Part shown: one piece after another, positions 51,501 through 62,420 of the stretch
How positions within the stretch are numbered: position 1 is the first letter of the stretch
How the letters are laid out: every line of letters starts with the position of its first letter
Assembly: GCA_007258455.2 (NCBI GenBank)
Contig: VDFB02321256.1
Location: forward strand, 1-64,000
Origin: Sequoia sempervirens
Lineage: Eukaryota > Streptophyta > Pinopsida > Cupressales > Cupressaceae
Length of the DNA: 64,000 nt
Direction of reading: 5' to 3'
The notes under the pieces: generated by a model
Databases searched by the model: none
What the model saw: only the letters and a program-made list of their open reading frames with translations
What the model was told of the DNA's origin: nothing
Position numbers and translations under genes: made by a program

Positions 51501-52194
51501 AGCTAGAAAAGATGAAGGTTGTTGCCAAGGTCACACACAAATGGATAGGTGGGTTTTTGGATAAAGGTGTTCTAGTTTTGGAAGTTAGTGCAATTATACA
51601 CCTGAGCTCAAAATTACTCCCATAAAGTGTAGAAAATGAATTTTGATTGTAGAAGTTTTGATGATAAAATTGTGCTAAGATTAACTATGTTAGTGGATAT
51701 ACCTCTATAGATTTTGATCAAGGAAAAAATTATATCTGAAGACAAAGCTTGTGAACATGAGTCATGGTTGCATTCATTCAAATTTAGGAAGGAAATAATG
51801 GAAAATCCTTTGATTGATTGTGAGAGGATAGGCAAGGCTTTGAATAAAATTTATGATGGATGCATTGTATTTTTGGAAACCATGACAAGTAAAACAGTTT
51901 CTAGGGATAATGTGAATATTGATATTTTGAAACAATGGTGGAAAATTAATTTTTCACATTTAGCTGATGTCACACTCACATAAGATCACCTAGCAGATGC
52001 AACCATGTTCTTAAGCATAATGCATAGATTCCAGGAATCTCATAATGATTGGCTAGAAATGATTAAAGGACTTGATGCTGAGTTGGTAGCCTTGTGACAC
52101 ATGGTAAAGATAGTCCCCACACCTTCCAATGAGGAAATAAATGTACTCCTTTTCATATTTATGGAATATACAAAGAAGGAAAAGGTTGGATGAG
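48530..52194 (+). pseudogene. ORF B: second large unknown retroelement-type protein
   Basis: A decayed plus-strand protein of about 1,200 residues. N-terminal part: MKYDFKGAILKTKIASYWAY, LKKRMYGPNPSELAKK, PSHSKMIVFTLDEAKKIY, PRKHFSKLPKTLYQSDF, DMVTLLSRIMGLEKVS, MFYIIEEISNGKNIH and SNNSYVVYMLARNFWYRGL. I recall this series from multicopy plant, notably conifer, hypothetical proteins associated with retroelements. It continues through RISIEMVRIYRPFSIVDQVD, a mixed acidic-basic linker with a nuclear-signal-like KRRRVTKTSKEEPTKKK, a Q/H/E-rich tract near 50.88-50.95 kb and a helical C-terminus (LVDIPLXILIKEKIISEDKA, HRFQESHNDWLEMIKGLDAE). In-frame stops are numerous, mostly TAG. It matches element A ORF2 in layout rather than in sequence that I can align. 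Function unknown. Confidence 0.55.
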
Positions 52195-52284
52195 TTGTAT
52201 TTGAAGATTATCTCCCTTGAAATCAATGCAAATCTCCTTTTAATACAAAATAAAACCACACGCCAGTTATTTCACCTAGGGTAG

Positions 52285-53252
52285 TGTGATAGAAATTTTA
52301 TTTTTAATTTGCATTCATTGTAATGGGCCTCACCAAACTAAAATTCCTAGGTTTAAACTACCCTAGCATGAATGAATCTGGCCTATTTATTAATAATGAA
52401 TCCCAACCCTTGGGTTGTACTTTAAAATCTATAAAAGGCTATGCCTTTTCCATTGTAAAGGGAGAGAACTGGTAATTGTTACAAATATACTGCCAAAATT
52501 AATGAAAAATTTAGTTTATGAATTTATCTTGTGTTATATTTTGAATGTTAGCATGGTTACATGTGTCTGCTTAGAATTTATACTTTAAAATAAATTAGTT
52601 ATATGAATATTTATTGAAGTCAATATTTGATGGAGTTCAAGGTTCATACCATTTGATTCTTGCTAATTGTAAGTCTCAGTGTATGGTTAGTCTAAGCCAT
52701 TTTATGCATAATTTTAGTTATATATTAGTATTAATTTGCATTGATATTGATGGATTTAATGAATGATTTATAATTTGAAAATATTTATGAAACCATTGAA
52801 GATTGCATCTATTATGTGTATTTGTATTAATCTAGCAAAGCATAATTAGGTTTTGTGGATATTTTATATTGAATTTAGTTTATTTTTAGACCTAGGTTAA
52901 TTTAGGTCTTCTAAACCCTAATAATTTTGAAGTTTATTTGAGGGTAAATCCAAAAAATATAAAAAAAATCAAAATTTGAAATGCTAAATCAAAGAATTTT
53001 AGATCTCATATAAGTTAAAGATTGTTGTAGAGAAGTTTCCATTTTTCAAGAAAGTGTAATTCCCCTTCACGATTACCAATAAAAACACATCATTCATCAA
53101 GTTATCCTAGAACATGCCCAAGACCTAACTTTTAGATCCTTGGGGTAATCATATTTGATCAATTAAGTCAATAAATATACTTTCCTTGTTCAAGAGAGAA
53201 TAAGATACTTAGTATTTTATTTTGTGTTGGTGAACTATAAACCTCCTCATCA
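52285..53252 (+). repeat. 5' LTR of a Ty3/gypsy element (second LTR not in window)
   Basis: Inferred from signals: a possible TG start at 52285, a TATA box at 52431, a CA end near 53251-53252, then a TTGGTGCTAGAAGGAGGGC primer-binding-like sequence and a gypsy gag on the same strand. The left edge is uncertain because no partner LTR is present to compare. Confidence 0.5.
52429..52438 (+). promoter_or_regulatory. TATA box in gypsy LTR
   Basis: CTATAAAAGG followed about 30 bp later by AAGGGAGAGAACTGG is a typical LTR core promoter. It precedes the gag at 53551 by about 1.1 kb. Confidence 0.55.
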
Positions 53253-53258
53253 ATAGAA

Positions 53259-53277
53259 TTGGTGCTAGAAGGAGGGC
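53259..53277 (+). promoter_or_regulatory. Putative primer-binding site of the gypsy element
   Basis: TTGGTGCTAGAAGGAGGGC follows the presumed LTR end by about six bases. Its TGG start and location fit a PBS. The tRNA is not identified. Confidence 0.4.
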
Positions 53278-53550
53278 ATATTTTCATTTGAACAGTGAAA
53301 GATAGAGCGTATAAACTCATTTTATCCTAAGAAATTTAGGAGAATTATTAGATCCACCCCAAGTAGCTTAGAATTTGTGGATTTGAACTTCCCCTCATGG
53401 CTTAGGTGAAGTAGATCATTTGAAACATCAAGTGGGTCAAGTCATTCACACCCTTTTTAGTCCCCACAACAACATCCTTGGGTAGTTCTAGGTCAAACAT
53501 GAGTCCAAGCCCAAGTTCAAGTACTAGATCTTGTAATGGCTTGGTTATAA

Positions 53551-54962
53551 AATAACCCCTCACCCATCCAATTTAAAAATTATCATGAAATTCCTAAGAA
53601 TCCAAATAATTGTTTTTCCAAATTCTTCGTCAATGATGTTAACAGAACATATGAGGAACATATTAAAATCTTTGAAGGTGCTCTTGCAAATAGAAAGATC
53701 AATCATGAGGTTGTAGCATGCATGAATTTTCCTCATTCTTTGGGGGAAGAGGAATTTTAATAGTCTATCCATTTACTAGAAGGTTTTGTTACTTCTTGGG
53801 AAATCTTGAAGAATAATTTCTAAGGGAAATATAAAATTCCTATAAGTCCAGTTGCATTATATAGGCAATTTTTTGAAATGAAAAGGCAATACAACGAACC
53901 AATAAGCTCTTTCAATAAAAAAATTCATAAATCTTATAATAGGTTACAAGATCCATAAAATATAGAAGATGAACTAGCTAGGCATGTTTATTATGTAACC
54001 TTGGATAATCTCACTAATGTCTTTGTAAGAATAGCCAACCCAACTCCAACCTCTTTGGTAGATGCATATGCTGAAGCAGTGAAGGTTAGCATAGATTTAG
54101 GCCAGTTTATCTCAGGGCCAATAAATTATTTGGTAGAACAAACAAAACCAAATTAGATTCAGAGGATAAATCAATCCTTAACTCATCATACCCCTATCAC
54201 GAACCCAATCCCCCAAAATCAATTAGTTTTCCACCTAGATGCTCCATTGGCTCAAGTGCTGCTAACTCAACTAGTGTATTTGCATAAATCTTTGTCTTCT
54301 TCAAGAACACAAGAGGAAAAGGATGAAATTAAATAACTAACTAAGAAAATGAAAAGATTGTTAGCTAAGGTGACTTATTTGAGTAACCAAAACAACCAAT
54401 TGCAAAATGCTTAGAGAAATCAAAGTTACAACTAGAATAATCAAAACATTCAGAGACAAAATAAGACTTGGAACACAAGGACAAATAATGAAGGAGTTCC
54501 TTATCCATTCAAAAATCTTCCATCAACTAATACCAAGTCTTCTAACAAGGTTTTTCTAGTGGAGGCAACATTGTGTAATTGGTGAGGTTGTATAACACCA
54601 ATCAACATCTAGAGTTGCATTGTCTAGTGCTCCAAGTGGCAACTAATATTTTTCAAGGAGAAATAATAAATTTTGAGTTAAGAGATACCTCTACATCTTC
54701 AAGGTATGAGATCATCCCTTCATCAAGTTATGTTTCAACCATGGTTTTAGATAGTAATAATTTCCCTATGCAAGATGAAAATATTCTTGAGGAAAATCTT
54801 GAAGAAGTTCATGCCTATAATCGGTCTTATGGACAACAAGGTAATAGGGCACCCTATAATATGAGGATTAATAATACAAATGGTCCATTCATCACATCTA
54901 CTCCTTCCAAAAATTTACATACTGTCTTGAACCCCAATGCAAGTAACATCCCAAGATTTTGA
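53551..54962 (+). pseudogene. Ty3/gypsy gag pseudogene
   Basis: Reads FKNYHEIPKNPNNCFSKFF, VVACMNFPHSLGEEEF, two stops, LLEGFVTSWEILKNNF, ALYRQFFEMKRQYNEPISSF, LARHVYYVTLDNLTNVFVRI and PTSLVDAYAEAVKVSIDL. This is a capsid domain of the plant gypsy kind. It is followed by a Q/N-rich linker (LSNQNNQLQNA, NNQNIQRQNKTWNTRTNNEG) and a broken zinc-knuckle start (LCNW). The 127-codon frame at 54579-54962 continues into a disordered region ending NPNASNIPRF. Several in-frame TAG and TAA codons make it dead. It follows the LTR and PBS of the same element and precedes its protease-like region. Confidence 0.75.
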
Positions 54963-55208
54963 AATGAATCAAAATAGTATATGGGAAGGAATGCTTGTTT
55001 CTCAAAATTTGAAGGAACAACTTCTTCCAAGGAAGAGGCATCGTCTTCTTCTACAATAGAGTTAAAAAAATTGATTCAATATGTCACCAAAGAGTTTAAA
55101 AACGTGGTTTTTCTATCTCTTATAGATCTAATGAAAATTTCATAAATTAGAGAAACATTATTTAATAGTTTTAAGGAGGTGCCTGCAATTGAAATTATTT
55201 CTTAGAAT

Positions 55209-56177
55209 ATGGAAGCAAATGAAAATTATACCAAGGTAAAGGAGAAATATAAGATCCATGTTTCTCAGATGGATACCCCAGTTTCAATTCAAAAGGGGAA
55301 AGTGGATACCCCTCCTTTCTTGCTCACCCTTAGGATATTTGGAAAGAATTTGAATAATTTCCTAGTAGACTCTAGAGCCCCACCACAATCTAAGGCTTTC
55401 ACTAAGCCTTCACAAGCCAAGTATAATCTTATTGACCATCTGAAAAAGATTCCCACAAAAATTTCCATTCTTAAACTTCTCAAAATATCCCTTGCTCATA
55501 AAGAATTTTTTGATAAACCCTAGTAGAGTCTTCCATACCCAATGAAATTAACACAGAAAGGTTTCAAGCCATATGGTAGGAAACATTACATCTACCCATC
55601 ATATTTTATTATCCAAAAGGGGTCTTCCCTTACACACATCACAATCAAGCTTTATACCTAGAATTATGCATCCATAAACATAAAATCAAGAGAGTATTGA
55701 TAAAAAGTGGCACATGCTTAAATATTTGTACCTTAAAACTTGTAAAATAGCTAGAATATTCTAATGAGGTTATACAAAAGTACAAAAAGCATTACCATCA
55801 AGGCCTATGATGATAGTGAGAGAGACTCAAAGGGTACTATCAGACTTCCCATTCAAGTGGGACTAGCGATAGTAGAAATAACTTGTCAAGTATTGCATCT
55901 TGAGTTACCATATAACCTTCTCTTGGGATGCCCCTAGATTCATGAAATGCAATATATCCCTTTAACCTATCATAAATGCTTAAAATTTACCTATAATGAC
56001 AAGGAAATCACCATTTATGTTGATCCAGAACCCTTTCATTATTGTAAGAACTTAGAAGAAAAACATCTAAGGATCTTTCAAGTTCCTAACAATGATATCT
56101 CCTTCTGCTCATTTTCATACATTGACCCATCCTTTTTAGCCCCATCCTCTCAAGCCTCATCTTCCATTGTTACATGA
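55209..56177 (+). pseudogene. gypsy aspartic-protease region, broken active site
   Basis: Reads FLLTLRIFGKNLNNFLVDSR, where plant gypsy proteases have D-S/T-G. Here the codon at 55374-55376 is AGA (Arg), one transition from GGA. An inserted helical part (KYNLIDHLKKIPTKISILKL) follows, typical of the linker around the protease in plant gypsy elements. Then, across a frame change, come AYDDSERDSKGTIRLPIQVG, LELPYNLLLGCP and IHEMQYIPLTYHKCLKFTY, the second half of the protease fold. It would process gag-pol polyprotein. Stops and the D-S-R change indicate inactivity. Confidence 0.75.
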
Positions 56178-56459
56178 TCCTCATCAAACCCACCAAAATC
56201 TGATCTCAAGATCCAAGTACTAGACAATGGTTGCAAGGATTATCATCTAAAATAATCCTTTTGCATGGGAAAACTTCTTCTATCTCCAAGATCAATGGAA
56301 AACCATGAGAAATTGGTAAACTTGATACTACTACAATTGAATTCAAACCAGCAATATTCACTAAATGGGGAGATTTGAACAAGGAATTCATAGGTGAAGA
56401 ATATGTTTCTACTTGGTTATAAAAGGAAGAACAAGAACAAGCACCATGACCCATCTCTT

Positions 56460-56710
56460 TTGATCTCAACAAAAAAGGTTTTTATCTCATCAAGAACATG
56501 GGATTTATAGGAAAAGGCGGTCTCAACATATGTGACCAAGGTATGAGAGAACCTCTTATCCTAGAAAAGTGTGAGAAGAATCAAGGGATAGGATATGGTT
56601 TGTTGGATAATATTACTCCTAACACTAGAAATACCTTTTGTGAGGAGGGTCCATCCTCTCATGTGGTTAAGGAATTTGATGACAATGATTCCATTGAGGA
56701 ATCTTGTTAA
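56460..56710 (+). pseudogene. G-patch-like domain downstream of gypsy protease
   Basis: GFYLIKNMGFIGKGGLNICD then QGMREPLILEKCEKNQGIGY. The glycine pattern (MGF.GKGGL....QG...P.......GIGYG) is a G-patch, an RNA-interaction module carried after the protease in some plant gypsy lineages. The frame ends at TAA 56708-56710, five bases before an inserted inverted LTR. Reverse transcriptase should follow but is absent, so the element is cut here. Confidence 0.65.
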
Positions 56711-56715
56711 ATAGG

Positions 56716-57807
56716 TGCAGGACAACTAAGAGGGGGGGTGAATCAGTTGTCACACAAATTCAAACTCAAAACTTTATCACTTATCAAATCTTCAACCACA
56801 CTATTCTATTATTAAATATGAGCATGAAACACAGATAACAAAAAATAAATCAACACAATGAACACCAAATTTTTACGTGGAAAACCCAATAAGGGAAAAA
56901 CCACAGTGAGGGTTAACTCACACTATATAGTATTTTCAAAAAGAGGCTCACTACCAAAAGAAGGATTCAATGTCCAAGAAAAAAGGCTCATTGCCTACAA
57001 AAAGGAATCATTGTCCAACAAAGAGGCTCACTACCTACATAGAATTATACAAAAATAGAATAAGGCTTTACAACCCAAAATTGAACTGGAAAGATGCACC
57101 TATCATGTGTTGATACAATTCCAGATATGCTCACAACTTCTACCTTTCTGATTACACCTTCACATACACTTCTGGCTCACTATTTCTTCTATCACAAACT
57201 TACTGCACTTTCTCACACACACTTGCACATACCACAATTACACACACATTCATGCACACTCATAATACTCATAAAAACTATTCGCCATATACTTATATTT
57301 ATATCCGATCTCCATCACAAGCACCAATTAGGTTGGTCTAATTAGATGCAATTCATTATAAAAGATATTAACTGTTGGCTCCAAAAAATATTTTCAAAAT
57401 GCAATTTGACCGTTAGCATGATACATTGTGTCAGCTAACACCAAAAAATAGATCACACATAGGTTTTCATATCAAATCAAAATTATCTTAACAAGTCAGC
57501 CATAAATAGTATTCAATGCAAAAATCAACAATCATTTTGTTGGTTGCCGCTATGTTGTATGAGCACTAGATCACATAATATTCTGAACACATATTCCTTT
57601 AACATCCATAAGTAGTTGCCCAAAACCGCAATCAACAATTGTCAACTGTGGAGAAATGTCGACTAGAATACTAGAGGGGCACCAAAAATACCGAATCAAC
57701 CACTGAAGAAGATAAGTTAGTTATGCGCAATGGTTTAAGAGTACCAAACCAAACTACCAACATGGTGACATCAATGATAACATATAGCTAACCTAGTCAT
57801 TCTTCCA
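56716..57807 (-). repeat. Inverted LTR of the element A family
   Basis: On the minus strand it matches the element A LTR in order: GGAAGAATGA start, ATCATTGATG, CTATTTTTTGG, GGAGCCAACA, CATCTAATTAG-ACC-ACCTAATTG, then the repeated GAGCC and GTGAG words and TTTTCCACGT-type segment, ending at CCCCCCTCTTAG near 56730. The plus-strand left end is TG at 56716. No matching 5-bp duplication was seen, and faint homology past 57807 suggests a truncated element rather than a clean solo LTR. Confidence 0.7.
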
Positions 57808-58677
57808 AAAAATATTTCATGTACATTACCAACCTATTCGATAATACCTTCATAAATACCATCACAACCCTATCATTTGACCAACCATCCCAAACACACA
57901 AACTTCAACTTGTCTATCCTCAATTGATTGACTGTGACCACCAACAAGCCACAATTTTAGATATATTCCTCTAGACATATTAAATTCCTTAACACATATC
58001 ACACTTTCAGAATTGGATTTTTCCATTGTCAACATCATTTTCATTCCTCATCCTTGCATTTCACTTTATTTGCATCATTATGCTCTATTAATTAAATGAT
58101 CTTGAATTGTTTAATTAATTCATCCATTTCATCAGTAATATTCCCTTTTATCACCCTAATTGAATAATTCCATTTAATTAGTATCATCTATTTCTTTTAT
58201 CCATCATGATTAAATATTGTTGATTATTTAATTATCCCTTTAATCTTCTTGTCACATGAACTAAATAATTCCTAATTATTTAATTATCCTATTTTCCCTC
58301 CACAAAGCATATTCTTTTGGAATATTCCATTTCAAAATATCTCAACCAACTTGTCTCAACCATTTATGACCCTTGATATTGAAATCAATCCTCATCCATT
58401 TATCTTAAATATCTCAACCATTTTCCTAAAATGGTGGAGCAAGCTTGAGTTTTAACTAATCTCCTCCATCCATATTCCTTGACTCACTCTCTTTTGTGGG
58501 TGTTTTTGATCAATCTCAACCTTTCTTTGTGGGGTTTCTAACTGAATCTCATCCATTGATCCTGTAGACACTTAAAATGTCTCGACTGATACTATGCATC
58601 TGATTCTGATCAACTAACACTGTTTCTTCCTAAATCACTTCAAATTCATCAATTAATTGAATAATCAACATTATTTA
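57808..58677. other. Old retroelement noncoding sequence
   Basis: Rich in TTTAATTAAATAATT words, with one GAATATTC at 58320 and, at 58563-58585, TGTAGACACTTAAAATGTCTCGA. The complement of that last word appears at about 40375-40397 inside element D. It is probably an inverted, diverged piece of the family found at 39.2-40.4 kb. No coding region. Confidence 0.5.
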
Positions 58678-58694
58678 ATTAAATTCAGCAAATT
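58678..58694. repeat. SINE target site duplication, left copy
   Basis: ATTAAATTCAGCAAATT; the right copy at 58905-58921 reads ATTAAATTCAACAAATT, a single mismatch over 17 bases. Confidence 0.88.
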
Positions 58695-58904
58695 TTATTT
58701 TTTATTTTTTATTTATTTTTATACTGTAGGAATTGGGTAGCACGACCCCATATAAACTGTAGTGCGCCTGGTAAAAATTTTAACGTGACTGGCGGCACTG
58801 GCACGACACGCCCTTTGGTACCATGAGGGTGGGGGAGACTAGACCTTGTGACCAACCTCCTACAATAGGAAAGATTTAGCCAACCGAGCTAGGGCCCCAA
58901 CCCC
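58695..58904 (-). mobile_element. tRNA-derived SINE with A-rich tail
   Basis: A 210-bp GC-rich block in AT-rich DNA. On the minus strand it begins GGGGTTGGGGCCC and carries an A-box-like TAGCTCGGTTGG (58891-58880) and a B-box-like GGTCTAGTCTCC (58845-58834), the spacing and look of a pol III promoter derived from a tRNA. It ends in CTACAGTAT followed by an A/T-rich tail of AAAAATAAATAAAAAAT type. A 17-bp target duplication flanks it. SINEs are copied by LINE machinery; the LINE remnant at 28.8-30.2 kb shows such elements were present in the genome. Confidence 0.88.
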
Positions 58905-58921
58905 ATTAAATTCAACAAATT
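58905..58921. repeat. SINE target site duplication, right copy
   Basis: ATTAAATTCAACAAATT, directly abutting the GGGGTTGGGG start of the SINE on the minus strand. Confidence 0.88.
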
Positions 58922-59121
58922 CAACTATTAATCAAATAATTAAATTTATTGGATTAGTTCACCCTTCTTCTAACTAATTATTCATCTTATTTAATTAAAT
59001 CAAATCATTTAATTAAATCCTCTCTTAATCCTCTCATTTGATTAAAAAGGAAGAGTACAAAGTGTCTCGACTAAATGAGTTAGTATTCATGGATGGATGT
59101 CGTCTTGATGTGCTTAATCAC

Positions 59122-59384
59122 TTGCAGGTATATCAAAATTGACTAAAACGAAGCTATAACAAGAGAATCAAATGTCTGTCATTCCAGGTAGGCAATCTTG
59201 TCTTAAAACAAAATCAAAAGAATCTTCCAGATTAAGACAACAAAGGAAAGTTTGAGCTTAACTGCTTGGGTCCCTTTGTCATCACAACAAGCTATGGATC
59301 AAGAGCATACCAACTATCAACCCCTGAGGTGAACCCTTTTAGGAGCTAATCAAAAACTTGCATCTCAAAATTTTTTATGCCTGA
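59122..59384 (+). pseudogene. Ty3/gypsy integrase C-terminal end
   Basis: Reads YQN-stop-LKRSYNKRIKCLSFQVGN, LVLKQNQKNLPD, KGKFELNCLGPFVITTSYGS and RAYQLSTPEVNPF. After a one-base frameshift it reads ELIKNLHLKIFYA and a stop at 59382-59384. This is the distal integrase region of plant gypsy pol (the GPF/Y-like LGPFVI motif is visible). Everything upstream of it in pol is missing. It marks the 3' end of pol of an element whose downstream part fills the rest of the window. Confidence 0.85.
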
Positions 59385-59394
59385 ACATGAAGGG

Positions 59395-60000
59395 TGTAAA
59401 TCAGAAAATCCAAAAAAATCCAAAAATGATCAAAATCCCAAAAAAAGAGAAAAAAGATTGAAAAAAGTAAAGAAAAAAATCATCCTTTAGTGAAATCCAC
59501 TTTGGTGGCGCTTTGGGCAAGTACCTTGGTGAAAACCTGGCAAACAGGCACCTTGCATAAATAAAGCATCTCCATCTATTCTTTAGCTCTTTTGGCTTAT
59601 CATTCTTTGCACCACCATTCATCCCTCATCTGCACCCTTATCATGGCTTGTCACTGTAAGGTATCATGAACTCTTTATCACTACTTGAAATATTCCCAAG
59701 GTCGGTCTATCCTGCCTTTATCGAAGTAGGCTAACATATCACACTGGGGGAATTTCGTTATGCGTCACAATTGGGTTCTTGTATATCTTGAGGTCATGCG
59801 ACATCTTATCAGAAAACACCAAAAACATTCATAAAATCTTATCCAAAAAATCCAAAAACATTTGGAAAATCCTATACAGCGAAAATCCAAAAACATTCAA
59901 AAATTATAAAGTCAAAATCCAAAACATCTAGAAAACATCAAAAACCCTAAAAAGTTCGAACATCAAAAAATCCAAAAAACAATGTCCTCTTGTCGAACTA
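59395..60000 (+). repeat. A-rich imperfect short repeats after pol
   Basis: Repeated AAATCCAAAAA and AAAACATCC words at irregular spacing at 59400-59470 and 59810-59990. Between them, at about 59500-59640, is a non-repetitive stretch (GGTGGCGCTTTGGGCAAGTA) that looks like an element 3' noncoding segment. Confidence 0.65.
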
Positions 60001-60003
60001 CGT

Positions 60004-60187
60004 CGTCTCTGAGCTTGAATGTAGGCAAGGCCATCATTGATGTGCCCCTGAGACACCCTAGGTCATCCCTTTAGTAGTCTATTGTAATTAGCTATCGTCT
60101 CTAAGCTTGAATGTAGGCAAGGCCATCATTGATGTGCCCCTGAGACACCCTAGGTCATCCCTTTAGTAGTCTATTGTAATTAGCTAT
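60004..60187 (+). repeat. 92-bp tandem duplication
   Basis: Units 60004-60095 and 60096-60187 are almost identical (one G/A difference at CTCTGAGC versus CTCTAAGC). A third unit begins (CGTCTCT at 60188). A diverged relative (ATAGGCAAGGCTAATC...CCCCGAGGCCCCTAGG) follows near 60250-60315. The near-identity indicates a recent duplication. Confidence 0.93.
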
Positions 60188-60334
60188 CGTCTCTCATTTT
60201 TTCATATCTTTGTCTTGTAAATGGGTCGAGTTAGTCGAACTACATGGTCTCTGTGTGTATAACATAGGCAAGGCTAATCTTTGATCAGCCCCCGAGGCCC
60301 CTAGGATAGGTCTTTAGGTTAGGTTCTTGGTCGA

Positions 60335-60850
60335 AATTATGAAAATCCAAAAACATCCAAATATTTCAAAAATTCCAAAACATCTAAACATCTCAAAAAT
60401 CCAAAAACATCCATATATTCAGAAATACCAAAAAAATCCAAATATCTTGAAAATCCTAAAAACATCCAAATATCTTGAAAATCCAAAAACATTCAAATAT
60501 CTCAAAAATCCTAAAAATACCCAAATATCTCAAAAATCCAAAAATTCCAAATATCTCAAAAATCCTAAAAACATCCAAATATTCTGAAAATCCAAAAAAT
60601 CCAAATATCTTGAAAATCCCAAAAACATCCAAATATTTTGAAAACACGAAAACATTTGAAAATGGAAAATCCAAAAACAATAGAAAATGTTCAAAAAAAC
60701 TAAAAAGCCTCAAATATTTAGAAAACCCTAAACAACCTCAGAAATCCGAAAATCAAAAACATTCACATAAACTTTAAAAAGAGAAAAAATAGCCTCAAAA
60801 AATTTTCAAAATACCAAAAACATTGAAATATTCCAGAAAAATCCAAAACC
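60335..60850 (+). repeat. Short-period tandem array (about 27 bp) in gypsy 3' region
   Basis: Consensus near AAAATCCAAAAACATCCAAATATCT, recurring about twelve times between 60341 and 60660 and decaying toward 60850. The asparagine/lysine-rich open frames (60327-60587, 60475-60777) and the opposite phenylalanine-rich one (60456-60713) are artefacts of this array. Confidence 0.9.
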
Positions 60851-62420
60851 CATCCATCCCATCTCGCTTTCACCCACAATAAACTTTCACCCATAATAAA
60901 CTATCATCACCTTCACCCTTTGGCGAAAAAAGTAGAAAGCAAGCAAACCAAGTCATAAAGTGCGAACCCAAAAGTCAAAATCTAAAGTCAAAATCATAGG
61001 TAAATATGTCAGTGAAGTTTATGGTAACGACTCATTCTTAGCATCATTATCCCCTCTGATCAACATGTCCTAGGATCTATCCTTTCTGTGATGGACATCA
61101 ATATTAGATATCACCTTAGCTAAACTTAAACTAGGAAAGAGCAATAGATAACAAGTTGTTTGTTTGTATTTGATCTTTTCTTATGATTTATCTTAATGAC
61201 CCATTATGAAGACCTCTCGATGATGTCTATCTAAAAATATTTAGAGAGAAAGGAATGGGGCATTGATCATTATCTTTCGTTTGTTGTGCCTGTGGATACT
61301 CTTGTAAAATATTCTTGGCGCATACTTGCTTAGTTGTGTGTAGGATGTTCGTTTGGAGTATGTTGTTGACTATTGTGTATGCTTTGGTCCAATATGTTCT
61401 AAGCTTATAAGTTACATTCCAACGATGTTTCCATATGTCAAGGTGTGAACAAGAACTATCCTATCTGTTTGTTGAGTCAAAGTCCATTACACTAGATATA
61501 ATGCCATCCTGGTTATCAATACCTTGATGCATCGTGTCTATGTGTTATATCAAACAATAAGGAACGATGGAAAATCCCAATCCCAAAGTGTGAGCATCCC
61601 ATCCTGCATTTTCATCTTGCATTTTGCATTGTCTCGTCACCATCCCTAATAAAGTCTCGATGGATCAAGGACTTGTTGGATATTTTGAAGCAATCATCAT
61701 TAGCAATGGTTATTCATTCTATATTCTTCTATCTTCTCTCCGCACTAACCTAGTATCATGATAGTCAACAAAAACATCACCAATGCATCCAACCTGCATC
61801 CATAAACCATCAACATACATGCATCTCATAATCATAGCATAATCATAAGAATCCATCAACACAATCATTGCATATCACATCATACATTCTGCATTATCAT
61901 TTGAGTTGTGATGAATAATATAGATTTGTTATTCTAAGCATCGCATATCATAAGAATTTGCATCCATCCATCCATATGCATACATCATCATTAAAACATG
62001 CATACAAAATATACAAAAAGAAATGCATCCATATCATTTGCATCCATAACATCTACATATCATAATCATCCATCCATATCATTTCGTGAAAAGATAATGA
62101 AAAAGAAAATTACATTGCATCCATCCATAGCATAATGATCACATATCACATAGGCATAAAATGCATCCATACATGATCATATATAAGCATCCATAGATCA
62201 TCCATACATGAAATAAAGTCAACAAACCATAGCATGAATCATCTGCATCCGTACCATATATATATGAAAAAATTGTCATGGTACAAAATTTGGATCAATG
62301 TATGTACATTGATGATAAGTACAAATATCCATGATGCTATCAAAAAGGAGCCCATGAATGTATATCAGTATAAAGAATGGGGAAAAATAAAAAAAGTGTA
62401 TGTACACCAAAAAGCTAGCC
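60851..62420. other. Noncoding spacer; CATCCAT-rich stretch
   Basis: No coding region was recognised. Bases 61790-62230 are dominated by CATCCAT, ATCATC and CATGCAT words, a decayed microsatellite-like stretch. It separates the pol remnant from the antisense ORF. Confidence 0.6.

Noticed and set aside
60335..60660. CRISPR-like array
   Set aside because: The units are contiguous and degenerate with no unique spacers, in a plant retroelement context.
60327..60777. N/K/P-rich ORFs and the opposing F/I-rich ORF
   Set aside because: Produced by the 27-bp tandem array; periodic nonsense composition, not genes.
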